From DATBLE01 sp963791425 (GTDB taxonomy: Bacteria; Actinomycetota; Thermoleophilia; Gaiellales; Gaiellaceae), in contig CAWBSE010000003.1 in the NCBI GenBank assembly GCA_963791425.1, positions 1,054,001 to 1,118,000 on the forward strand: 64,000 nt of DNA, in the 5' to 3' direction. Shown piece after piece: positions 57,249 through 64,000 of the stretch. A model generated the notes under the pieces. It did not search any database. It was not told the origin of the DNA and saw nothing but the letters and a program-made list of their open reading frames with translations. Each line of letters starts with the position of its first letter. Within the stretch, counting starts at the first letter, position 1. Position numbers and translations under genes: made by a program.

Positions 57249-58379
57249 TCAGCCCTCGGCCTCCGGCCGGCGCAGCTTCTCGGTCACCCACGAGAGGATC
57301 GTCGGGACGACGGGACCTTCGCCCATGTGGCCGCCGTCGAAGACGCGGGCGCTCTTCGGGTCGCCGTGGTCGAGGCTGAGGTAGATGTCGTCGATGGAGT
57401 TCTGGACGTCGTCGCGGCCGTTCACCAGCAGGAGCGGGGCCGACGGCTGGTCGAGCAGCCCCTGTTCGAGCAGCGAGAGCTCCCGGCAGCGTGAGACGTA
57501 GTCCTCGAACGTCTCGCCGCCGACGAGCCGCGCCCGCGCGGGCATGAGATCCATCAGGTAGGACGAGGCGTTCCGCGATTTCTCCTGCCACTCGCGGGTG
57601 AAGGTGATGTGCACGCCCCCGGCCCAGTTGACGGCGCAGCTCAGCCGCTCGCGATGCGTATGGGCGAGCTTCATCGCCCAGTAGCCGCCGAACGACGCCC
57701 CGACGGCTGCGCACCGGGTCGAGTCGAGATCGTCCTGCGCATCGAGCCAATCGAAAACCGGGTCCACTGCCGCTCCGCGTCGGGTCCCGCCAGCACCGGC
57801 GACTCGCCGGTGCCCGGCATGTCGACGAGTATCACCGCGAAGCCGTTCGACCGGAAGAGCGTGCCGCTGCGCTGGTACGCGTCCTCCTTCCACGTGTCGA
57901 TGCCCGCCCAGAGCATCACGACCGGCGGCCTCTCGACCGCCCGCGGCCGCAGCACGTAGAAGACGACCTCGTCGCCCTCGCCCTCGCGTCCGTCGAACTC
58001 GACGGCGACGCGTTGGAGCGGGGGGTCGTCGAGGCTCGTGGCCTCGAGGAAGAACTCCCGTGCGCGCGCGTACTGGCGTTCCTTGCAGCGGATGGTTCGG
58101 CACCGGGTAGCGGCCGAGGAACGAGAAGCCGTAGGCCTGAAGAAGGGCCTCTTGCCTGGCGGCCTGGTCGGGTGCGCCGGCCGCCCGGGCGGCGCACTCG
58201 TCGGCCGCCGCACCCCAGGCGGCGGTCCACGGCTCGGGATCGAGCCCGGACAGCGACTCGATCGCGCGCCGTGCCGTCGCCGGGTCGACGCAGTCGAGCG
58301 GATGGATGCCGCGCTCGAGCCGCTGCAGGAGCCAGGCGCGGCCGTCCTCGAGCGATCGCCGGTCCGACGCTGCGGTCAT
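57249..58379 (-). CDS. Alpha/beta hydrolase, C-C hydrolase type like DHPON hydrolase (two frameshifts)
   Basis: About 376 residues. An N-terminal helical part (GIHPLDCVDPATARRAIESL) resembles FrsA and 2,6-dihydroxypseudooxynicotine hydrolase. The fold then gives VVMLWAGIDTWKEDAYQ, GFAVILVDMPGTGESPV, the nucleophile Ser in AAVGASFGGYWAMK, Asp in LLLVNGRDDVQNSIDD, and His in FDGGHMGEGPVV. Breaks near 58085 and 57770 are single-base. It likely splits a C-C or C-N bond of a ring-opened or diketone intermediate. The ATG at 58379 overlaps the cyclase stop. It lies upstream of the molybdenum hydroxylase genes. Confidence 0.75.
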   Translation of the reverse strand: MTAASDRRSLEDGRAWLLQRLERGIHPLDCVDPATARRAIESLSGLDPEPWTAAWGAAADECAARAAGAPDQAARQEALLQAYGFSFLGRYPVPNHPLQGTPVRARTGVLPRGHEPRRPPAPTRRRRVRRTRGRGRRGRLLRAAAAGGREAAGRDALGGHRHVEGGRVPAQRHALPVERLRGDTRRHAGHRRVAGAGGTRRGAAVDPVFDWLDAQDDLDSTRCAAVGASFGGYWAMKLAHTHRERLSCAVNWAGGVHITFTREWQEKSRNASSYLMDLMPARARLVGGETFEDYVSRCRELSLLEQGLLDQPSAPLLLVNGRDDVQNSIDDIYLSLDHGDPKSARVFDGGHMGEGPVVPTILSWVTEKLRRPEAEG

Positions 58380-59128
58380 TCCTCGAAGATCGCGACGACG
58401 CGGGCCCAGCCGGCGCTCGCGCGCTCGAGCTTGAACGGGAAGGCGGAGACCGTGAAGCCGGTCGGACGCGGGAGCGTGTCGAGCCCGGCAAGCCGCTCGA
58501 TCTGGCAGTACTCCTTCTCGCGCCCCAGCAGGTGGCTTTCCCAGAACTGGGCCTGGCCGCTCTTCGCGTCCTCGAGCATGACGTCGAAGGGGCGGTCGAG
58601 CCCCCAGGCGTCGATCCCGATCAGCTTGATGCCGGCGTCGACGAGGTACTCGGTCGCGCTCCGGCGCAGCCCAGGGTGGCGGCTCTCGTAGCCCGGCAGC
58701 TTGAGGTCGGTGCCCGTCCAGACGAGGACGATGTCGAGCGGCCGCAACTCGTGCCCGATCCGCTCGAGCTCCTTCTCGACATCGGCGCGCGTGATCCCGG
58801 CCTGCCGGTCGGCCTGCCGCATGTCGAGCCGGACGCCGGGCCCGTAGCACCACTCGAGCGGCACTTCGTCGATCGTCCGCGTGTGCCCGCTCGCGGCCGG
58901 GCCGTAGTGGAGCGGCGCGTCGACGTGGGTGCCCGAATGCGTCGTGAGAGTGACGGCTTCGGCGGAGAGCGCGACGCCGCCGGGCCAGTACTCGGGCCCG
59001 AGGCCCCAGGCCGCCGAATCCGCGGCCGTCGTCTCCGGCGTCACGTAGGTGATCTCGTGCTTGTTGAACTCGAACGCGGAGGTCTCGTTCGAAAGGCAGT
59101 CCGAGAGGTCGTAGAAGGTGCGTCCCAT
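58376..59128 (-). CDS. Cyclase-family (kynurenine formamidase-like) metal hydrolase
   Basis: A 250-residue protein with the cyclase/formamidase metal motif HxGTHxDxPxH in TTHSGTHVDAPLHY, then LDIVLVWTGTDLKLPGYESRHPGLRRSATEYL and GIKLIGIDAWGLDRP. Members hydrolyse amides or cyclic imides with Zn or Mn. ATG 59128 overlaps the FAH stop (TGATG), and its stop overlaps the hydrolase start. It may open a ring or remove a formyl group. Confidence 0.82.
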   Translation of the reverse strand: MGRTFYDLSDCLSNETSAFEFNKHEITYVTPETTAADSAAWGLGPEYWPGGVALSAEAVTLTTHSGTHVDAPLHYGPAASGHTRTIDEVPLEWCYGPGVRLDMRQADRQAGITRADVEKELERIGHELRPLDIVLVWTGTDLKLPGYESRHPGLRRSATEYLVDAGIKLIGIDAWGLDRPFDVMLEDAKSGQAQFWESHLLGREKEYCQIERLAGLDTLPRPTGFTVSAFPFKLERASAGWARVVAIFEE

Positions 59129-60067
59129 CAGGCCCGGCTTCGCGCCTTCGGGACCGGCAGTGGCTCGATGCCCGGGACGACCCGGTTCGAGATCGTGCCG
59201 AGCCCTTCGACGGTCATCGTGACGACGTCCGCCGGGGCGAGCGGCGGCGGCTCGCGGCGGCCGGCGCGCCCCCAGAGCTCGCCGAGACAGCCGCCGCCGC
59301 ACGTCCCGGACCCGAGCAGGTCTCCGGTGCGGATCCAGGCGCCGCGCGACGCGTAGGCGACCAGCTCCTCGAACGACCACGCCATGTTCGCGAGCGTGTC
59401 CGCCGCCGCGCGGCTCGCCGTTCACCGAAACCTCCATGCGGAGGTCGAGGCGGCCGTTGCGACGGTACGGCTCGAGCTCGTCCGCGGGTGACGATCCACG
59501 GCCCGAGCGTGATCGCAGAGTCCTTGCCCTTCGCCGGGCCGAGGCCGACCTGCATCTCGGCGAACTGGAGATCGCGCGCGGACCAGTCGTTGAGGATGGC
59601 GTAACCGGCGATGTGCGCCCCGGCGCTCCTCGGACGAGAGGTCACGGCCGTCGCGGCCGATGACGGCGGCGACCTCGAGCTCGTAGTCGAAGACGCGGCA
59701 GCCGGGCGGGACCGGGACGTCGTCGTTCGCGCCGACGAGCGAGTGCGGGTTCGAGAAGTAGAAGGTCGGCGCCTCGTACCACTGCGGTTGCACGTCCCGT
59801 GGCGGGTCGTGCAGCTTCGCCATCCCCTGAACGTGCTGTTCGAAGGTCACGAAGTCACGGATCGAAGGCGGCTCCAGCGGGAGCGAGCAGTCGGGCGCCC
59901 TCGAGCGGCACCGTCTCGCCCGGTCGGCTCGAACCGCGACGGCTCGCCGAGTAGCGCACGCACCTCGGTCTCCGGAGGGCGCCAGCCGGAGGACGTCGCC
60001 CTCGACGAGAGCCGTCCGCGGGCCCGTCCGTCGTCTCGACCCGCGCGATCTTCACCCGACCGCTCAC
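59128..60067 (-). CDS. Fumarylacetoacetate hydrolase-family protein (about seven frameshifts)
   Basis: All blocks of an FAH enzyme of about 310 residues are present in order but spread over three frames: FVTFEQHVQGMAKLHDPP, WYEAPTFYFSNPHSLVGAND, metal ligands in FDYELEVAAVIGRDGRDLS, GYAILNDWSARDLQFAEMQV, LGPWIVT, MAWSFEELVAYASRGAWIRT, and GDLLGSGTCGGGCLGELWGR. Breaks lie near 60020, 59978, 59920, 59880, 59630, 59486 and 59405. At least the first four are cured by shortening a three-base G or C run by one. It would hydrolyse a C-C bond in an oxo acid. The start is GTG 60067 or 60055. It is either error-laden sequence or a decaying gene. Confidence 0.65.
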
Positions 60068-61179
60068 ACCGGCGCCGCGGTGACCTGGATGGATTTCATC
60101 GTCAGCCCGACGAAGTCCGCCTCCGGCGGCGGCGTGTGCTCGATCTCCCAGATCCCGATCTGCCGTGAGATCTCCCAGATCTCCCGGCAGCGGGGGTAAC
60201 GCCGATCGGTGTAGCGATGCAAGGCCGACTGGAGATCGTCGTCGCGGTCGATCTCCTCGGCGAGGACGAGGGCGTCCTCGATCGCCATCGCGCCGCCCTG
60301 GCCGACGTGCGGAGAGGTGGCGTGGGCGGAGTCGCCGACGAGGACGACGCGACCCCGGAACCACGGCGGGGGAACGAGCAGCGACTCGACCGGCCGGACG
60401 ACGACGCCCTCGGCGTCGGTGACGTAGCGGTCCCGCATCTCGGCGACGGGGCCGCCGAACTCGCCCAGCCGCTCGCGGAAGATCTCGGCCAGCCGGCCCT
60501 GCGGCATCTTCACCCCGTCGGCCGGGACAGCCTCGATGTAGAGCATGTACATGAGATCGGGAGCGAGCGGCACGAAGCCTGCCTTGCCGTTCGAGCCCAC
60601 GAACATGTCGAGCGTCTCGAGACCTTCCGGCCGGGGCACGTTGTAGCGCCAGACGATCTGACCCGTGTACTCGGGCGCGGGCGCGTCCGGGAAGGCGAGT
60701 CCGCGGACGACGGAGTGGATGCCGTCCGCGCCGACGACGAGGTCGTACGCTCCCGTGCTGCCGTCGGAGAAGACGACCCGGCCGTCCTCGCCGACCTCCG
60801 TGACGGTCATCCCGAGCCGCACCTCCGCTCCCGAGGCTCTGACCGCGTCCTGGAAGATCGCATGCAGACGGGGCCGGGTGATCCCGTTCATCGGCGGGTA
60901 CCTCGACCCGAGCAGGTCGAGCGCAGGGATTTCGGCGAGCAGGTTGCCCTGGCTGTCGTGGAAGCGGGAGGCCCTCATCGCGAAGCCCTGATCGACGGTC
61001 GCCTCGGCGAGGCCGAGCGCGTCGAGCGCACGGATCGCGTTGGCGGGCTGGATGATGCCGACGCCGTAGACGTCCCACCGGGGGTTGATCTCGACGACGT
61101 CGACCGCGACGCCGCGCTGTCTCAGGGCGATGGTGATCGACAGGCCACCGATACCCCCGCCGACGACGAGGACGCGCAT
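60064..61179 (-). CDS. FAD-dependent aromatic-ring monooxygenase (PHBH family)
   Basis: A 371-residue class A flavoprotein monooxygenase: RVLVVGGGIGGLSITIALRQRG (FAD), the DG motif YDLVVGADGIHSVVR, and the second FAD motif VVLVGDSAHATSPHVGQGGAMAIEDALVLAE. It hydroxylates a phenol or hydroxypyridine with NAD(P)H and O2. The gene lies between the VOC dioxygenase and FAH genes, with TGATG and GTGA overlaps, so it likely makes the ortho-diol that the dioxygenase opens. Confidence 0.86.
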   Translation of the reverse strand: MRVLVVGGGIGGLSITIALRQRGVAVDVVEINPRWDVYGVGIIQPANAIRALDALGLAEATVDQGFAMRASRFHDSQGNLLAEIPALDLLGSRYPPMNGITRPRLHAIFQDAVRASGAEVRLGMTVTEVGEDGRVVFSDGSTGAYDLVVGADGIHSVVRGLAFPDAPAPEYTGQIVWRYNVPRPEGLETLDMFVGSNGKAGFVPLAPDLMYMLYIEAVPADGVKMPQGRLAEIFRERLGEFGGPVAEMRDRYVTDAEGVVVRPVESLLVPPPWFRGRVVLVGDSAHATSPHVGQGGAMAIEDALVLAEEIDRDDDLQSALHRYTDRRYPRCREIWEISRQIGIWEIEHTPPPEADFVGLTMKSIQVTAAPV

Positions 61180-62168
61180 CAGTTGAAGAGCCCTGTCGCC
61201 GTCTTCGACTCCTCGGCCTCGGGCGGGGAGAACTCCACCGGCGGGAAGGATTCGAACATCGAGTGCGGTAGCGCGGCGTTCTTGTAGAAGACGTTCGAGC
61301 CCTGCTGCGGCTCGAAACGGACCGTCTCGAAGTCCGGCTCGTAATTCCGGTAGCCGCCGCTGTTGAGCTCGATACGCATGCCGCCGGGCTCGCGGAAGTA
61401 GAGGTAGTCCTGCTCGCCCATGCCGTGCTTTCCGGGCCCGAACTCGATCGCGACGTCCTGGTTGAGCAGGACGTCGGCTGCGCGCAGCAGTTCCTCGCGC
61501 GAGTCGACCCAGTAGGCGAGGTGGTTGATCCTCCCGGGCACCGGCGAAGGATCCCAGACGAGCCCCATGTCGTGCGCCCGCTCGCAGACGGTCGTCATTG
61601 CGAACACGACCCAGTCCGGCCGGTCGGGGATGACCGTGTACTCCATGAACCGGTGACCCAGCGTGTCGCGGTACCAACGGGCGTCGGCGCCCGGGTCGGC
61701 GGTTGCGACGGTGACGTGGTCGATCTGGCGCGCGGCGACTCCTCGCGGCACGAACCGCTGCGGCCGGTTCGGAAACGGCGACTCCCGGCCCGCAGGAGCG
61801 ACGAAGCGCTCGACCTCCCAGAACACCTCGTGCAGGTGACCGCCCGGGCCGCGGTACCGGAAGGTCGCCCCCTGGCCGGGCGAGCCATCGCTCCAGCCCT
61901 GGCCGGCGCCCGCGGCCTCGAGCCGCTCGACGGCCCGCTGCAGATCCTCAGGCCCCACGGCTCGCCAGGCGATATGACCAAGGCCCGGCTGGTCTGCCTC
62001 GGTGAGCTGGAGCGAATGGAAGAAGCGCTCGCCCCAGCCGCGCAAGAAGACCGAGCCTCCCTCGCGACCTGACTCCTCGAGCCCCAGGACGTCTGTGAAG
62101 AAGCGCAGCGACTCCTCGGGCGCGGGCGTGAGGATCTCGACGTGGGCCAACTGGGAGAGCACGTTCAT
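61179..62168 (-). CDS. VOC-family extradiol dioxygenase, copy 3
   Basis: A 329-residue two-module dioxygenase. Metal ligands are His in RQIDHVTVATADP, His in INHLAYWVDSREE, and Glu in MRIELNSGGYRNYEPDFE. The N-terminal module is HVEILTPAPEESLRFFTDVLGL. It has a good GGAGGG site before ATG 62168. It is related to the enzyme at 46826 but not identical, which suggests a different catechol. It starts the sub-operon with the monooxygenase, FAH, cyclase and hydrolase genes. Confidence 0.84.
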   Translation of the reverse strand: MNVLSQLAHVEILTPAPEESLRFFTDVLGLEESGREGGSVFLRGWGERFFHSLQLTEADQPGLGHIAWRAVGPEDLQRAVERLEAAGAGQGWSDGSPGQGATFRYRGPGGHLHEVFWEVERFVAPAGRESPFPNRPQRFVPRGVAARQIDHVTVATADPGADARWYRDTLGHRFMEYTVIPDRPDWVVFAMTTVCERAHDMGLVWDPSPVPGRINHLAYWVDSREELLRAADVLLNQDVAIEFGPGKHGMGEQDYLYFREPGGMRIELNSGGYRNYEPDFETVRFEPQQGSNVFYKNAALPHSMFESFPPVEFSPPEAEESKTATGLFN

Positions 62169-62307
62169 TGGATTTCCCTCCTCGCAAACCTGTCTCGGGA
62201 CTTCTCTGTCGGCATCCTCGCGGACAGCTGGACGCAGCCGCTTCGGCTTCCAGCCTGCACCCGCGTCGGAGATCATAGAGCCGCTGCTACGGAGGAGCAG
62301 CCGCGCG

Positions 62308-63276
62308 CTACCGACCGAGGAGGGTGCGCACCGCCGCGACCACGTCCTCCCGGCCAGGGAGGTAGGCGTCCTCGAGCGGCGGGCTGAAGGGAATCGGCGC
62401 AAACGGTGCGCCCACACGCGCGATCGGGGCGTCGAGCTCGTCGAACGCCGCCGCCTGGACCTGGGCGGCGATCTCGGCGCCGAAGCCGCCGTGGACGACC
62501 GCCTCGTGGGCGACGACGAGCCGGTGGGTGCGCGCGACCGACTCGACGATCGTGTCGAGGTCGAGCGGGACGAGCGTGCGCGGGTCGATCACCTCGACCT
62601 CGATGCCCTCGGCGGCGAGCTCGTCGGCGGCGGCGAGCGCCTCCGGAACGAGACGCGACAGGGCGACGACGGTGACGTCGCGGCCGGGCCGGGCGATCCG
62701 CGCGCGGCCGATCGGTACCTCCTCCCGTGCGGCCTCCTCGGTGCGGAAATAGAGCGTCTTGTTCTCGACGAAGACGACCGGGTTCGGGTCGGCGATCGCC
62801 GAGCGGAGGAGCCCGGCGGCGTCGGCGGCGGTCGAGGGCATGACCACCTTCAGGCCGGGGACGTGCGTCAGCCAGGCCTCGAGGCTCTGCGAGTGCTGGG
62901 CGCCGCCGCGCTGGCCGGCGCCGCCCTGCGTGCGCAGCACCATCGGCGCGGTCAGCTGGCCGCCGGACATGAAGTGCGCCTTCGCCGCCTGGTTGACCAG
63001 CTGGTCGAGCGCGAGCGTGAGGAAGTCGATGAACATGATCTCGACCACCGGGCGCAGGCCGGACTGGGCGGCGCCGATCGCGATCCCGGCGATCGCCGCT
63101 TCGCTGATCGGGGTGTTCCGGACGCGTTCCACTCCGAACTCCTCGGCGAGGCCGGCGGTCGCGCCCCACGGCCCACCCTCGGCGACGTCCTCGCCGAGCA
63201 CGAGCACGCGGTCGTCGGCGCGCATCTCCTCGGCCAGCGTCGCGGTGATCGCGCCCAGGTAGGTGACGTCAGGCAT
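62308..63276 (-). CDS. 2-Oxoacid/acetoin dehydrogenase E1 component, beta subunit
   Basis: A 322-residue transketolase-type beta subunit: DRVLVLGEDVAEGGPWGAT, FGVERVRNTPISEAAIAGIAIGAAQSGLRPV, QGGAGQRGGAQHSQSLEAW, and the C-terminal DVTVVALSRLVPEALAAADEL and EVIDPRTLVPLD. With the alpha subunit it forms the ThDP E1 of an acetoin or branched-chain/pyruvate dehydrogenase. The E2 and E3 genes are outside the window. The start overlaps the alpha stop by 8 bases. A 139-base gap with a weak hairpin separates it from the dioxygenase gene. Confidence 0.85.
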   Translation of the reverse strand: MPDVTYLGAITATLAEEMRADDRVLVLGEDVAEGGPWGATAGLAEEFGVERVRNTPISEAAIAGIAIGAAQSGLRPVVEIMFIDFLTLALDQLVNQAAKAHFMSGGQLTAPMVLRTQGGAGQRGGAQHSQSLEAWLTHVPGLKVVMPSTAADAAGLLRSAIADPNPVVFVENKTLYFRTEEAAREEVPIGRARIARPGRDVTVVALSRLVPEALAAADELAAEGIEVEVIDPRTLVPLDLDTIVESVARTHRLVVAHEAVVHGGFGAEIAAQVQAAAFDELDAPIARVGAPFAPIPFSPPLEDAYLPGREDVVAAVRTLLGR

Positions 63277-64000
63277 AGACCATCTCGGCCGTGAGCTCCG
63301 GCGGCGGGAAGGGGCTCGCCCGGGCGAACTCGATCGCCTCGGCCACCTCGGCGCGCGCCTCCGCCTCGCCCTCCTCGACCCCGAGCTGCCGCTGCAGCCG
63401 CAGGATCGGGTCGAGCTCCTGCCACTCCTCGGCGGCGAGCGCCTGGCGGTAGAGCTGCGGGTCGCCCTCGTAGTGGCCGCGCAGGCGGTGGGTCAGGCAC
63501 TCGAGCAGGAACGGGCCTTCCCCGCCGCGTGCCTTCCCGAGGAACCCGCCGAACGCCTCGCGGACCGCGCCGACGTCGTTGCCGTCGACGGTCGCGCGCT
63601 CGATTCCCCACGGCGCCACCCAGTCGGTCACGCGCTCGACCGGCGTGTGCGCCGAGCGCGGCGTGAACTCGGCGAAGCCGTTGTTCTCGCAGACGAGGAT
63701 CGCCGGCAGCTTCCAGAGCGCGGCGAGGTTGACCGACTCGATGAAGATCCCGCCCTGCACCGCGCCGTCGCCGAAGAAGACGACCGCGACCGCGTCGGAT
63801 CCGGTCAGCCGCGCGGCCAGCGCCGAGCCGAGCGCGAGCGGCACGTTGCCGCCGACCACACCGGTCGCGCCCATGAACCCGTGGGCGGCGTCGACCACGT
63901 GCATCGACCCCCCGAGCCCGCGGCAGAGGCCGGCGTCCCGTCCCATCAGCTCGGCCATCAGCGGCCCCATCGGCGCGCCCTTCGCCAGCGCGTGCCCGTG
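63269..64000 (-). CDS. 2-Oxoacid/acetoin dehydrogenase E1 component, alpha subunit (5' end missing)
   Basis: The visible 243 codons are the C-terminal two-thirds of an E1 alpha subunit: GRDAGLCRGLGGSMHVVD, GFMGATGVVGGNVPLALGSAL, the ThDP motif VVFFGDGAVQGGIFIESVNLAALWKLPAILVCENN, and the phosphorylation-loop region HRLRGHYEGDPQLYR. The gene runs off the end of the window, so the N-terminus is not seen. It makes a heterotetramer with the beta subunit. Confidence 0.86.
   Translation of the reverse strand, partial: HGHALAKGAPMGPLMAELMGRDAGLCRGLGGSMHVVDAAHGFMGATGVVGGNVPLALGSALAARLTGSDAVAVVFFGDGAVQGGIFIESVNLAALWKLPAILVCENNGFAEFTPRSAHTPVERVTDWVAPWGIERATVDGNDVGAVREAFGGFLGKARGGEGPFLLECLTHRLRGHYEGDPQLYRQALAAEEWQELDPILRLQRQLGVEEGEAEARAEVAEAIEFARASPFPPPELTAEMVYA

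Overview
The window is a high-GC (about 70% by eye) bacterial chromosome segment with tightly packed genes. Many genes are joined by ATGA, GTGA or TTGA stop/start overlaps, and Shine-Dalgarno sites of the GGAGG type are easy to see. The gene content points to an actinobacterium, perhaps of the Thermoleophilia; that placement is an inference because no rRNA or core marker gene is present. No CRISPR array, transposase, integrase or phage gene was seen. The only RNA gene is one tRNA-Arg. No stretch longer than about 300 bases lacks a gene. The longest gaps are 19540-19785 (sigma gene upstream region) and 13910-14122 (divergent promoter region).

Region 1 (1-7046) is ordinary accessory content: a YdcF-type protein, a truncated SDR remnant, a SagB-type oxidoreductase, deoxyribose-phosphate aldolase, a 47-residue membrane peptide, an orphan encapsulated-ferritin-like protein, a YadA-head-like repeat protein, a CMD protein, a luciferase-like monooxygenase and a SnoaL-like protein. 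Region 2 (7043-13909, minus strand) is a signalling operon: Hpt protein, response regulator-nucleotide cyclase, and a giant hybrid histidine kinase with seven GAF domains, six of them in a tandem array of about 510-bp units. Region 3 (14123-19490) is an extracytoplasmic redox module: two secreted Pro/Gly-rich proteins, ApbE flavin transferase, a ferric-reductase-like membrane protein, a 3-Cys ferredoxin and its FAD reductase, facing an ECF sigma factor with a membrane-anchored Pro/Ser/Gly-rich tail. Region 4 (19786-22517) holds tRNA-Arg and a small exopolysaccharide locus (lipoprotein deacetylase, two-TM protein, family 2 glycosyltransferase). A scar of gene remnants (22518-23371) follows.

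Region 5 (23368-64000) is a large aromatic-compound catabolic island made of several operons. They are: (a) a homoprotocatechuate-type set (HpaB, HpaC, HpaE-like ALDH, VOC extradiol dioxygenase, GntR regulator) plus a DapA-family aldolase and an FAH-RraA fusion; (b) a MetE-like protein divergent from GMC oxidoreductase, NmrA-like, StyA-like monooxygenase and ThDP enzyme genes; (c) a phenylphosphate-synthase-like protein followed by a pyruvate-carboxylase-type carboxyltransferase and a HAD phosphatase; (d) a gallate/methoxyaromatic-type operon (DUF6282, GalB-like hydratase, RraA/GalC-like aldolase, VOC dioxygenase, MetF-LigM fusion, MFS transporter), divergent from a second phenylphosphate-synthase-like pair; (e) a minus-strand run with a molybdenum hydroxylase, a C-C hydrolase, a cyclase-family hydrolase, FAH, an FAD monooxygenase, a VOC dioxygenase and ThDP E1 alpha/beta subunits. 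A near-identical 14-bp element lies at the divergent promoters of (a) and (b), so the GntR protein may control both.

About 22 single-base frameshifts break otherwise well-conserved genes. Most can be repaired by adding or removing one base in a short run of identical bases, usually G or C. They look more like sequence or assembly errors than decay, so broken genes are annotated here as whole loci. Three loci (566-961, 22530-22580, 22661-23371) are genuine truncated remnants.
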